From: Zoogloea sp041914405 | GTDB lineage: Bacteria > Pseudomonadota > Gammaproteobacteria > Burkholderiales > Rhodocyclaceae | Reading direction: 5' to 3' | Length of the DNA stretch: 64,000 nt | NCBI RefSeq assembly: GCF_041914405.1 | Contig: NZ_JAYSDK010000006.1 | Location: 118,291-182,290 of the forward strand | Part shown: in pieces, positions 42,838 through 51,419 of the stretch | Numbering within the stretch: position 1 is the stretch's first letter | Layout: the number at the start of each line of letters is the position of its first letter | The notes under the pieces: model-generated | Told to the model about the DNA's origin: nothing | The model's database searches: none | Seen by the model: only the letters and a program-made list of their open reading frames with translations | Position numbers and translations under genes: made by a program

Positions 42838-43451
42838 TGGAAGCAGTTCCGCAGGACGATATCCGCCACCTCGGCCTGGATGACTTCCGGGGCGCGGCCG
42901 GCATCCACCACCTTCACGCGCCGCGGTGCTGCGGCGGCGCGCTTGAGATAAGCGTCCCGCACGCGGGCAAAGAAATCGGCCTGCTCCCGCTCGAAGCGGT
43001 CGGGCGCATTGCCGGTACCGGCAAGCCGTTGGGCAGCCACCTTCGGGTCAAGATCGAAGATGAGCGTGAGATCGGGCTGCAGGTGGGGATGCACCCACTG
43101 TTCCAGCGCCGTGAAACGGCCTTCATCCAGCCCGCGCCCGCCTACCTGGTAAGCGTAGGTCGCATCGGTGAAGCGGTCTGATACCACCCATTTGCCAGCC
43201 GCCAGTGCCGGCTCGATCCGCTGCGCCAGGTGTTCCCGGCGGGACGCGAACATCAGCAATGCCTCCGTTTCCAGATGCATCGGCTCATGCAGCACGATCT
43301 CGCGCAGTTTTTCGCCGAGCGGCGTACCGCCCGGCTCGCGAGTCTGCACGACTTCGATGCCACGGGATTCGATCAGGGCAACGGCAGCGGCAATCTGGCT
43401 GCTCTTACCGGCACCGTCGATGCCTTCAAAAGTAATGAAACGGGATTTCAC
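42834..43451 (-). CDS. tmk: Thymidylate kinase
   Basis: 205 residues. P-loop FEGIDGAGKSSQ near the N-terminus, DR motif in VSDRFTDATYAYQVGGRG, and LTLIFDLDPKVAAQRL; the lid region contains the ERE-type motif RFEREQADFF. Phosphorylates dTMP to dTDP. Overlaps both mltG and holB by 4 bases. Confidence 0.96.
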   Translation of the reverse strand: MKSRFITFEGIDGAGKSSQIAAAVALIESRGIEVVQTREPGGTPLGEKLREIVLHEPMHLETEALLMFASRREHLAQRIEPALAAGKWVVSDRFTDATYAYQVGGRGLDEGRFTALEQWVHPHLQPDLTLIFDLDPKVAAQRLAGTGNAPDRFEREQADFFARVRDAYLKRAAAAPRRVKVVDAGRAPEVIQAEVADIVLRNCFQ

Positions 43452-44449
43452 GGGTTACGTTTCCGAATGTACTGGGCCACCGCCCGGTTGTGTTCGTCAA
43501 GGGTTCTCGAGAAGGCGCTTGATCCGTCGCCACGGGCGACAAAATACAGGTAGTCGGTCTGTGGCGGGTGGAGTGCCGCGCGCAGTGCGGCGACCCCGGG
43601 CATCGCGATCGGCGTCGGCGGCAGGCCCGGTCGCGTATAGGTGTTGTAGGGCGTGTCATTCTGCAGGTGCTGCTTGCGCAGGTTGCCGTCGAACTCCGTT
43701 CCAAGCCCGTAGATCACCGTGGGGTCAGTCTGCAGCAGCATCCCTGCCCGCAACCGGTTGACGAACACCGACGCGACCAGGGGCCGGTCCTTCGCTTGCC
43801 CGGTTTCCTTCTCGACGAGGGAGGCCATAATCAGCGCCTGATACGGGGTTTTGTACGGCAAACCGTCGGCCCGTTGCTCCCACTCCCGCTGCAAGACCTT
43901 TTGCTGATGCCGATAGGCCCGACGCAGGATGTCGAGGTCGCTGCTCCGCTTGGCGAACAGATAGGTATCCGGGAAGAACAGGCCTTCGGGGTGGCTCGCC
44001 GCCGCGCCGATTCGACGCAGGATTTCGGCGTCGTCAAGGCCGGCGCTGTCGTGGCGCAGATCCGCATGGCGATCCAGGGCCGCCCTGATCTGGCGGAAGC
44101 TCCAGCCTTCAATCAGCGGTAGTTCAGCCTGCGTGACGTCACCACGGGTGAGCTTGTCGAGCAGTCCCAGCGGCGTGACACCCGTCTCGACCTCGTAACT
44201 GCCGGCCTTGATCCCGTTGGCCTGCCGCGTCATTCTGGAAAGGAGAACAAGGGTGAAAGGTTCGACATCAATCCCCGCGTCGACCAACTGACGGGCGACC
44301 TGTTTCATCGGCGAGCCGGGTTCGATGGTGAAGTCGAGGGGGCTTTGGCGCAAAAGCACCGGCGTATGTGCGAACCATGCCAATATCCCGAGGGCACCGG
44401 CAGCGCACATCAGGACCAGGGTCATCAAGCGAAAAAACAGGCGCTTCAT
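43448..44449 (-). CDS. mltG: Endolytic murein transglycosylase MltG
   Basis: 333 residues from the ATG at 44449, where the translation begins MKRLFFRLMTLVLMCAAGALG, a single N-terminal membrane anchor; the frame is open to 44629 but that lies in the divergent promoter. LysM-like segment (about 40-90) and YceG catalytic domain with the glutamate in ASLVEKETG and the conserved YNTYTRPGLPPTPI. Cleaves nascent glycan strands in the periplasm. First gene of the leftward operon. Confidence 0.94.
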   Translation of the reverse strand: MKRLFFRLMTLVLMCAAGALGILAWFAHTPVLLRQSPLDFTIEPGSPMKQVARQLVDAGIDVEPFTLVLLSRMTRQANGIKAGSYEVETGVTPLGLLDKLTRGDVTQAELPLIEGWSFRQIRAALDRHADLRHDSAGLDDAEILRRIGAAASHPEGLFFPDTYLFAKRSSDLDILRRAYRHQQKVLQREWEQRADGLPYKTPYQALIMASLVEKETGQAKDRPLVASVFVNRLRAGMLLQTDPTVIYGLGTEFDGNLRKQHLQNDTPYNTYTRPGLPPTPIAMPGVAALRAALHPPQTDYLYFVARGDGSSAFSRTLDEHNRAVAQYIRKRNP

Positions 44450-44568
44450 CAGGGAACTTGGCGCGTCGGGAACGAACGAATGGAGTGAAGAAAGGAGGAT
44501 GTCCTGGCAGATTACGAGGGCTTGATTATTGCTTCGATAGCGCTGGCAACCCCCGTGCGGCAGCGTCT

Positions 44569-44574
44569 TATAAT
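44569..44574 (+). promoter_or_regulatory. Candidate -10 box of ygfZ
   Basis: TATAAT at 44569-44574, 46 bp before the ygfZ ATG, in the mltG/ygfZ divergent region. No good -35 match at the right spacing was found, so the promoter is tentative. Confidence 0.35.
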
Positions 44575-44619
44575 AGCGCAAACCGCTTTGAGACTCGTTT
44601 TTGCGACAGGACAAGACTG

Positions 44620-45651
44620 ATGAACGCAACTTGGCAAAACTATCTGGGCGCGAAAGGCGCGAGTTTTTCGGACTTCTCCGTCAAGTTCCATGACGACGAA
44701 CGGCGGGACGTCGCGCTGGCCGCCCAAGGTACCGTGGTGGTACCGCTGCAGCACCTGGGCGCGATTCGCGCCAGTGGCGAAGACGCCAGCGTGCTGCTCC
44801 ACAACCTCTTCTCGAACGACGTGAAGAAGCTCGGCTCTAACGAGGCCCAATTCACCAGCTTCAACAGCCCGAAGGGCCGCATGCTGGCCAACCTCCTGCT
44901 GTGGCGGGAAGGCAACGACTACCTGCTGGCGCTGTCGGCGGACATCCATGCCGCGATACTGAAGAAGCTGTCCATGTACATCCTGCGCTCCAAGGTGCGC
45001 CTGATGGACGACAGTGGCGACAGCGTGCTGATCGGGCTGGCCGGGCCGCAGGCTGGCGCTGCCCTCGAAGCCGCCGGCTTGCACATTCCCGGTGCACCGC
45101 GCGCCACGGCCTCGGGCGTCGCCACCGTCGTCCGTCTGGATGGCGCCCGCTTCATCGTTTCGGCACCGCTTTCGGAGGCGGCCGGGCTATGGGAAAAATT
45201 CGTTGCCGCCGGTGCGGTGCCAGCCGGTTCAGCCGCCTGGCAGTGGATCGATATTGCCGAGGGCCTGCCTACCGTCACGCAGCCGGTCCAGGAGGAATTT
45301 GTCGCGCAGATGCTTAACTACGAGCTGATCGGCGGCGTGAGTTTCAACAAAGGCTGCTACCCGGGCCAGGAAATCGTCGCCCGCACCCATTACCTGGGCA
45401 AGCTCAAGAAGCGCATGTTCCGGGTGCATGCGGAGACCGAGACGGCGCCGCTTGCAGGTACGGACGTCTATTCGCCCGAGTTCGGTGAGCAGTCGGCTGG
45501 CAAAGTTGTCATCGCGGCGCCGGCACCGGAAAGCGGTTACGACGTACTGGTGGTACTGCAGACCTCCAGCGCCGAGTCCACCGAAGTGCACCTGGGCTCG
45601 CCTGCCGGGCCGACCGTCCAGTTCCTTCCACTGCCCTACGCGCTGCCCTGA
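44620..45651 (+). CDS. ygfZ: tRNA-modifying/Fe-S maintenance protein YgfZ
   Basis: 343 residues from the ATG at 44620, after GACAGGACAAGACTG. The folate-binding GcvT-like fold is identified by the invariant FNKGCYPGQEIVARTHYLG near residues 240-258, with the reactive cysteine in KGCYPGQ. Family members act in folate-dependent maintenance of Fe-S enzymes and tRNA thiolation. Followed closely by the DUF4936 and NRDE genes, probably as an operon. Confidence 0.94.
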   Translation: MNATWQNYLGAKGASFSDFSVKFHDDERRDVALAAQGTVVVPLQHLGAIRASGEDASVLLHNLFSNDVKKLGSNEAQFTSFNSPKGRMLANLLLWREGNDYLLALSADIHAAILKKLSMYILRSKVRLMDDSGDSVLIGLAGPQAGAALEAAGLHIPGAPRATASGVATVVRLDGARFIVSAPLSEAAGLWEKFVAAGAVPAGSAAWQWIDIAEGLPTVTQPVQEEFVAQMLNYELIGGVSFNKGCYPGQEIVARTHYLGKLKKRMFRVHAETETAPLAGTDVYSPEFGEQSAGKVVIAAPAPESGYDVLVVLQTSSAESTEVHLGSPAGPTVQFLPLPYALP

Positions 45652-45660
45652 GTCCACTCC

Positions 45661-45951
45661 TTGCTTCTGTCCCATTACTACATCTACTACCCGGTGCAGA
45701 TCGGCCTCGAAGCCGATCTCGCCCGGGTTCTGCATCTGGTCCAGTCAGATATCTGCCGGGAAACCGGCATTGCCGGACGCTTCCTGCGCAAGGCCGACGA
45801 TCCCTGGACTTGGATGGAGATCTACGAGAACGTCCGTGAGGCAGCAGCGTTCGAGCGCAGCCTCGAACAGGCCGTCGAACGCCATGCGCTGGCCCGCTTC
45901 ATCGCTGACGACGGGCAGCGTCACATCGAGCGTTTCGTTCCATGTGCCTGA
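45661..45951 (+). CDS. DUF4936-family protein
   Basis: 96 residues from a TTG start at 45661, nine bases after the ygfZ stop. It begins LLSHYYIYYPVQIGLEADL and looks like a small ferredoxin-fold (dimeric alpha-beta barrel) protein: SDICRETGIAGRFLRKADDPWTWMEIYENV. Function unknown. It overlaps the NRDE gene by 10 bases, so it belongs to the ygfZ-mfd-side operon. Confidence 0.8.
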   Translation: MLLSHYYIYYPVQIGLEADLARVLHLVQSDICRETGIAGRFLRKADDPWTWMEIYENVREAAAFERSLEQAVERHALARFIADDGQRHIERFVPCA

Positions 45952-46709
45952 TACTGCTGGCCTGGCGGGCTCATCCAGACCATCCGCTGGTTGTCGCGGC
46001 CAACCGGGATGAATTCTTTACACGCCCGGCGGCGCCGGCAGCCTGGTGGACGGCGTCGCCCTCCATATTTGCAGGACGCGATCTCGAAGCCGGCGGCACC
46101 TGGCTCGGCGTTTCCCGTGACGGACGCTTCGCCGGCCTGACCAACTTCCGCGATCCCCAGCGCCAGCGGGACGGTCGGCCGTCCCGCGGCCAACTGGTCA
46201 CCGACTTTCTCGCCGGCAAGGAGAGCACAGAGGCAGCCCTCGAACGGCTGTGCCACGAGGGGCCGCGGTACAACGCCTTCAACCTGCTGGTTTCCGATGG
46301 CGAATCCCTGGGCATCTACGAGAGCGAGAGTGGCGCTGCACATATCCTGCAGCCCGGACTGTACGCACTTTCCAATCATCTTCTCGATACGCCATGGCCC
46401 AAGGTCGTGGCTGGCAAGTCCCGTCTCGACAAGGCTCTGGGCTCGCTGCCTGATATCGCGCCACTGGAAGAACTGCTGCGCGATGACCGCCCCGCCGCCG
46501 ATGCCAGCCTGCCCCGCACAGGCGTAAGCCTGGCCTGGGAGCGCATGCTGTCAAGCGCCTTCATCCGCGCACCAGGCTACGGCACCCGCTGCTCGACGTT
46601 GATCCGCCAGGATCGTCACGATGCCGTACAGGTCGTCGAGATCACCTGGAACGACGTAGGCACCGAAACCAGCCGGCTCGCCGAGACCTTCCCGATCGCA
46701 CGGGCCTAA
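45942..46709 (+). CDS. NRDE/TANGO2-family protein
   Basis: 255 residues. The catalytic-looking N-terminus MCLILLAW and the NRDE motif in VVAANRDEFFTRPAAPAAWW define the family, with GRDLEAGGTWLGVSRDGRFAGLTNFRDP following. Related to Ntn hydrolases by the Cys2 position. The eukaryotic homologue TANGO2 has been linked to Golgi organisation and lipid or haem metabolism; the bacterial role is not settled. Confidence 0.88.
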   Translation: MCLILLAWRAHPDHPLVVAANRDEFFTRPAAPAAWWTASPSIFAGRDLEAGGTWLGVSRDGRFAGLTNFRDPQRQRDGRPSRGQLVTDFLAGKESTEAALERLCHEGPRYNAFNLLVSDGESLGIYESESGAAHILQPGLYALSNHLLDTPWPKVVAGKSRLDKALGSLPDIAPLEELLRDDRPAADASLPRTGVSLAWERMLSSAFIRAPGYGTRCSTLIRQDRHDAVQVVEITWNDVGTETSRLAETFPIARA

Positions 46710-46758
46710 GCCCCGCGCCTATAATTCGCCCCTTGTTTCCGCTGCAGCACCATTCCGC

Positions 46759-49700
46759 ATGACTGCCTCACCCTCCTTCCGCGATCTCCTGCCCGCTTTC
46801 GACGCTCACGCCAAGGCCAAGCCCGGCCAGCGCCTGGACCTGCCGGCCTGTACCGGCTCCTCTGATGCGCTGGCGATCGCCCGTTTGGCGGGCGGCGGAC
46901 GGATGCTGGTGGTGGTGACGGCCAACCCGCTGGATGCCCAGCGCCTCTCCGACGAGATCGCCTGGCTCGCCCCTGGTCTGCGCACCCACCTGCTACCGGA
47001 CTGGGAAACCCTGCCCTACGACAGCTTCTCGCCGCACCAGGACCTGATCTCCGAGCGCCTGTCTACGCTCTACGCGATAAGCCGCGGCGAGGCCGACATC
47101 GCGCTGGTGCCGGCGTCCACCGCGCTCTACCGCCTGGCGCCGCCGGCCTTCCTCGCCGCCTACACCTTCTTCCTGAAGCAGGGCGAAAAGCTCGACGTGG
47201 AGCGCCTGCGCATGCAGATGACGGTGGCCGGCTACGCTCACGTCACCCAGGTCATGTCGCCTGGCGAATACAGCGTGCGCGGCGGTCTCGTTGATCTCTA
47301 CCCGATGGGGGCCGCCCTGCCCTATCGCATCGACCTGTTCGACGAAGAAGTGGAGAGCATCAAGACCTTCGACCCGGACACCCAGCGCACGGTGTTCCCG
47401 GTGAAGGAAGTCCGCCTGCTGCCGGCCCGCGAGTTCCCGATGGACGAGACCGGCCGCACCCGCTTCCGCGGCCGCTTCCGCGAAGCCTTCGAGGGGGACC
47501 CGTCCCGCAGCCCGATCTACAAGGATGTCTCCCACGGCATCGCGCCGGCGGGCATCGAGTACTACCTGCCGCTGTTCTTCGACGAAACCGCGACCCTCTT
47601 CGACTACCTGCCCAGCAACGCGCCTGTACTGCTCCACCGCAACGTGCCAGGTGCCATCGAGGCTTTCTGGAAGGACGCCCGCAGCCGCCATCAGCTGCTC
47701 GGTGGCGACAAGACCCGGCCGATCCTGCCGCCGGAGCAGCTATTCCTGTCGGAAGAAGCCTTCTTCCTCGCACTCAAGGAACGCACCCGCCTGGCACTGC
47801 CGGAATCCGGCGGCGACGGGCCGACTCAAGCGTTGCCCGACGTGTCCGTGGAACGCAAGGCCAACGATCCGCTGCATCGCCTCAAGGCATTCACCGACGA
47901 CTTCCCCGGCCGTGTGCTGATCCTCGCCGAATCGGCCGGTCGCCAGCAGACCATCGCCGAGTTCTTCGCCGAGTACGGCCTGAAGCCGGCGCCAACAGCG
48001 GATTTCGAGGCTTTTCTCGGCGGCGATGCGGGGCTTGCCCTCGGGACCGGGCCGCTGGCTGCTGGCTTCATCCTGCCGGAAGCGAAGCTGGCGGTCGTCA
48101 CCGAATCGGAGCTCTACGCCGCCACCGCCCGCACCCGTACCCGCCGTGACAGCCGCAAAGCGGCTACTGTCGAAGGCTGGCTGCGCGACCTGTCCGAGCT
48201 GAAGGAAGGCGACCCGGTCGTCCATTCCAGCCATGGCATCGGCCGTTATATGGGGTTGATTCACATGGACCTCGGTGAAGGCCAGACCGAGTTCCTGCAC
48301 CTGGAGTACGCCAACGGCGACAAGCTCTATGTGCCGGTGTCTCAGCTCCATGTGATTACCCGCTACGCCGGCGCTGACCCGGAAGCGGTCAGCCTGCACA
48401 CCCTCGGCTCCGGCCAGTGGGAAAAGGCCAAGAAGAAGGCAGCCCAGCAGGTCCGCGACACCGCTGCCGAGCTGCTCGCGCTGTATGCCCAGCGGGCCGC
48501 TCGCAAGGGCCACAAGTTTGACTTCAAGCAGCACGACCTGGAGGCTTTTGCCGAAGGCTTCGGCTTCGAGGAGACGCCGGACCAGTTGGCCGCCATCGAG
48601 GCCGTCATCGCCGACATGAAGTCCGGCAAGCCAATGGATCGCCTCGTGTGCGGCGACGTGGGCTTCGGCAAGACTGAAGTCGCGTTACGCGCCGCCTTCA
48701 TCGCGGTGGCCGACGGCAAGCAGGTGGTTGTGCTGTGCCCAACAACGCTGCTGGCCGAGCAACACTACCAGACCTTCGCCGACCGCTTCGCCGACTGGCC
48801 GATCAAGGTGGCCGAGCTGTCCCGCTTCAAGAGCGCCAAGGAACAGGCCGAAGCGCTGCAACTCCTCGGCGAGGGCAAGGTGGACATCCTCATCGGCACC
48901 CACCGCCTACTGCAGAAGGACGTCACCTTCAAGCGCCTGGGCCTCGTCATCATCGACGAAGAGCACCGTTTCGGTGTGCGCCAGAAGGAAGCCCTGAAAG
49001 CTCTGCGCAGCGAGGTGGACATCCTGACCCTCACCGCCACGCCGATCCCGCGCACGCTGGGCCTCGCGCTGGAGGGTCTGCGGGAGTTCTCGGTGATCGC
49101 CACCGCGCCGCAGAAACGCCTCGCCATCAAGACCTTTGTACAGCGCCACAGCAAGGGCATCGTCCGCGAGGCGGTGATCCGCGAGTTCAAGCGCGGCGGG
49201 CAGGTGTACTTCCTGCACAATGAGGTCGAGACCATCGAGAACATGCGCGAATCCCTCGAGGAGCTGCTGCCCGAGGCACGCATCGTGATCGGCCACGGCC
49301 AGTTGCCGGAGCGCGAGCTGGAGCGTGTGATGCGCGACTTCACGACGCAGAAGGCCAACCTTCTGCTGTGCACGACCATCATCGAGACCGGCATCAACAT
49401 CCCGACCGCCAACACCATCATCATCAACCGGGCCGACCGCTTCGGCCTTGCTCAGTTGCACCAGCTGCGCGGCCGGGTCGGCCGTTCGCATCACCAGGCC
49501 TACGCCTACCTGCTCACCGACGCCCACGCCAAGCCGACCGCTCAGGCCCAGAAGCGGCTGGAGGCGATCACAATGATGGAAGAGCTGGGCTCCGGCTTCT
49601 ACCTGGCGATGCAGGATCTGGAGATTCGCGGCGCCGGCGAAGTGCTCGGCGAGAACCAGTCCGGCGAGATGCAGCAGGTCGGCGTCAGCCTGTACACCGA

Positions 49701-50202
49701 GATGCTCAAGCGTGCGGTGCGCGACCTGCAGCAGGGCAAGGAGCCGGACCTCAGCCAGCCGCTGGAAGTGGTGTCGGAAATCAACCTGCACGCCCCGGCG
49801 CTGCTGCCCAACGACTACTGTAGCGACGTGCAGGAGCGCCTGACCCTCTACAAGCGCCTTGCCAACTGCGAGACGGAAGACGACCTGCAGGCCCTGCAGG
49901 AAGAGCTCATTGACCGCTTCGGCGAGATGCCGCCGCAGGCCCGCGCACTACTCGAAACCCACCGCCTGCGCATGCTGGTCAAACCCTTCGGTGTAGCCAA
50001 GCTCGACGCGTCCGAATCCCAGCTGTCGGTGCAATTCGACGCCAACGCACCGATCGACCCGACCAAGGTGATCATGCTGATGCAGAAGGACCGCAGCGTC
50101 CGCATGTCCGGCCCGGACAAGCTGCTGCGCAAGCTGTCGATGCCGGACATCAAGGCACGGGTCAAGGCCGCCCGTGATCTGCTGGAGGCCGTGAAGGCCT
50201 GA
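46759..50202 (+). CDS. mfd: Transcription-repair coupling factor Mfd
   Basis: 1147 residues, full length. UvrB-like N-terminal module (to about 350), RNA-polymerase-interacting CarD-like domain (EGDPVVHSSHGIGRYMGL, then FLHLEYANGDKLYVPVSQLH; about 485-540), translocase with Walker A GDVGFGKTEVA (about 631-641) and DEEHRFG (from about 733), and the TRG motif region ending in LNEI-type and TRCF domains. Displaces stalled RNA polymerase and recruits UvrA. A TATAAT at 46720-46725 may be its -10. Confidence 0.97.
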   Translation: MTASPSFRDLLPAFDAHAKAKPGQRLDLPACTGSSDALAIARLAGGGRMLVVVTANPLDAQRLSDEIAWLAPGLRTHLLPDWETLPYDSFSPHQDLISERLSTLYAISRGEADIALVPASTALYRLAPPAFLAAYTFFLKQGEKLDVERLRMQMTVAGYAHVTQVMSPGEYSVRGGLVDLYPMGAALPYRIDLFDEEVESIKTFDPDTQRTVFPVKEVRLLPAREFPMDETGRTRFRGRFREAFEGDPSRSPIYKDVSHGIAPAGIEYYLPLFFDETATLFDYLPSNAPVLLHRNVPGAIEAFWKDARSRHQLLGGDKTRPILPPEQLFLSEEAFFLALKERTRLALPESGGDGPTQALPDVSVERKANDPLHRLKAFTDDFPGRVLILAESAGRQQTIAEFFAEYGLKPAPTADFEAFLGGDAGLALGTGPLAAGFILPEAKLAVVTESELYAATARTRTRRDSRKAATVEGWLRDLSELKEGDPVVHSSHGIGRYMGLIHMDLGEGQTEFLHLEYANGDKLYVPVSQLHVITRYAGADPEAVSLHTLGSGQWEKAKKKAAQQVRDTAAELLALYAQRAARKGHKFDFKQHDLEAFAEGFGFEETPDQLAAIEAVIADMKSGKPMDRLVCGDVGFGKTEVALRAAFIAVADGKQVVVLCPTTLLAEQHYQTFADRFADWPIKVAELSRFKSAKEQAEALQLLGEGKVDILIGTHRLLQKDVTFKRLGLVIIDEEHRFGVRQKEALKALRSEVDILTLTATPIPRTLGLALEGLREFSVIATAPQKRLAIKTFVQRHSKGIVREAVIREFKRGGQVYFLHNEVETIENMRESLEELLPEARIVIGHGQLPERELERVMRDFTTQKANLLLCTTIIETGINIPTANTIIINRADRFGLAQLHQLRGRVGRSHHQAYAYLLTDAHAKPTAQAQKRLEAITMMEELGSGFYLAMQDLEIRGAGEVLGENQSGEMQQVGVSLYTEMLKRAVRDLQQGKEPDLSQPLEVVSEINLHAPALLPNDYCSDVQERLTLYKRLANCETEDDLQALQEELIDRFGEMPPQARALLETHRLRMLVKPFGVAKLDASESQLSVQFDANAPIDPTKVIMLMQKDRSVRMSGPDKLLRKLSMPDIKARVKAARDLLEAVKA

Positions 50203-50218
50203 TCGGCTACCCGATCAG
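50199..50218. terminator. Bidirectional hairpin between mfd and the two-receiver gene
   Basis: Perfect 8-bp stem CTGATCGG / CCGATCAG with loop CTAC. The arms contain the TGA codons of both convergent genes, which are only 12 bp apart. No U-tract is present. Confidence 0.5.
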
Positions 50219-51027
50219 TCCGGCTCCCGCTGGAGCATGGTGGTGAGTAGATCAAGTAGCATCTCGGGCTCCAGCGGCTTGTCGCAGATGCCCGATACGC
50301 CGGCCTCCTCCACGGCGGCCAGGCGACCGGCGTCCGATTCGCTGGTCACCATCAGGATTGGCACTGCCTGCTGCCAGCTACGCGTCCGCACGTATTCGAC
50401 GAATTCCCGTCCGTCCATCTCCGGCATGTTGTAGTCGGTGACGATCAGGTCGACCATCGTGTCGGCCAGCTGCACCATCGCCTCCCGCCCGTTGTCCGCC
50501 TCGATGAAGTGCTGCAGGCCCAGGTTGGACAGGATGCGCCGGATGAATTTACGCGCGTTCGGGCTGTCATCCACCAGCAACACGCGCAACTCTTCAAGGT
50601 CAATCTCGTTCTCCAGGTCACGCCGGGTGCCGAGCAGATTGATCGTACGGCTGATCGCCTTGGCCAGTTGGGATGCGTTGAAGGGCTTTGGCAGGATGCC
50701 GCACAAGCCTGCCTGGCGCACGGGGTCCAGGGCTTGCGGGCGGGTTTCGCTGGAAATCAGGATGAAGGCCACGTCTTCCAGGCGCGGGTCGGTGCGCATC
50801 GCCGCCACCAGCTCGGTGCCGGGCAAGTCTGGCAGATAAAGGGCGCTAAGCACCACGTTCGGACGTTCCGCGCGCATCGCCTCCAGCGCCTCCGAGGCAC
50901 TGCCAACCGTGCGTACGTGAGTCAGCCCGATTTCCTCGCATTCCCGCTGGATGATCTTGGCCTGCAGCGCCGAAGGCTCAACGAGCAGAAGCCGGGTGTT
51001 CTCGAAACGGGATGAGATGTTCGTCAT
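50215..51027 (-). CDS. Response regulator with two receiver domains, first one degenerate
   Basis: 270 residues, two receivers and nothing else. Receiver 2 (about 146-268) is canonical: D153/D154 in LVDDSPNARK, phospho-acceptor D198 in VTDYNMPEMDG, K250 in DKPL. Receiver 1 (about 11-130) keeps K114 in LPKPF but has serine (S61, in NVVLSALYLPDLPG) where the acceptor aspartate belongs and LVEPSA in place of the acidic pair, so it cannot be phosphorylated normally. No output domain. No kinase adjacent. Chemotaxis- or c-di-GMP-related signalling roles are possible. Confidence 0.9.
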   Translation of the reverse strand: MTNISSRFENTRLLLVEPSALQAKIIQRECEEIGLTHVRTVGSASEALEAMRAERPNVVLSALYLPDLPGTELVAAMRTDPRLEDVAFILISSETRPQALDPVRQAGLCGILPKPFNASQLAKAISRTINLLGTRRDLENEIDLEELRVLLVDDSPNARKFIRRILSNLGLQHFIEADNGREAMVQLADTMVDLIVTDYNMPEMDGREFVEYVRTRSWQQAVPILMVTSESDAGRLAAVEEAGVSGICDKPLEPEMLLDLLTTMLQREPD

Positions 51028-51137
51028 TGTTCTTATGCCTAACCAGTGGATATCCCACTGTTAGCGAACAAAAATGAAAAAAATTGAGTGCGATCCGCCA
51101 AAGATGCGGAAAAACGGTGCGGAGATTGGTGGCGGGC

Positions 51138-51225
51138 AAAAAAAACCGGCCAGGGGGCGGCCGGATAAAAGCTGGGAGTCATCTACAGAACGACACCAGG
51201 ACGAAATGACCGTCGAGGTGTCGCG
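51138..51225 (-). ncRNA. Candidate small RNA upstream of fdsGBA
   Basis: Minus strand. Promoter: -35 TTGCAT (51259-51254), 16-bp spacer, -10 TAAACT (51237-51232), start near 51225. First stem-loop: GACACC/GGTGTC (51192-51197 with 51217-51222) with inner GACG/CGTC and a 2x2 internal loop. A single-stranded linker follows, containing CUCCC (an anti-Shine-Dalgarno-like stretch). Terminator: CCGGCC/GGCCGG stem (51146-51151 with 51159-51164) followed by eight U (51145-51138). No gene lies upstream on that strand, so this terminator has no protein gene to serve. Total about 88 nt. Confidence 0.55.
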
Positions 51226-51243
51226 CTGCAAAGTTTAGCTCTT

Positions 51244-51259
51244 TTGCATATTTATGCAA
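51244..51259. promoter_or_regulatory. TTGCATA-TT-TATGCAA palindrome
   Basis: Perfect 7-bp inverted repeat overlapping the -35 of the candidate sRNA and lying 160 bp upstream of fdsG. Possibly a regulator site shared by sRNA and the formate dehydrogenase operon. It is not the FNR consensus (TTGAT-N4-ATCAA). Confidence 0.4.
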
Positions 51260-51419
51260 GTAAAATGCGCCATTGAAACCTCTCCCGCTTGGCGCGTCCC
51301 CATACCTTCGGCGCTTCCGAACGGCTCTTCGACTTTTCCCGTTTTGCGTCACGCATGGCGGCCGCTAACATTCCGCTGGAATTGGATGCAGCACCTGCCG
51401 CGTCACTCAAAGGAAACTC

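Larger units (their letters stand above)
51028..51419. other. Intergenic region between the two-receiver gene and fdsG
   Basis: 392 bp without a protein gene that convinces; short frames here have no ribosome site or recognisable product. It contains the candidate sRNA (minus strand, about 51138-51225), its promoter, and a palindrome at 51244-51259. From 51267 to the fdsG start nothing further was recognised apart from an AGGAAA ribosome site at about 51411. Confidence 0.6.
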
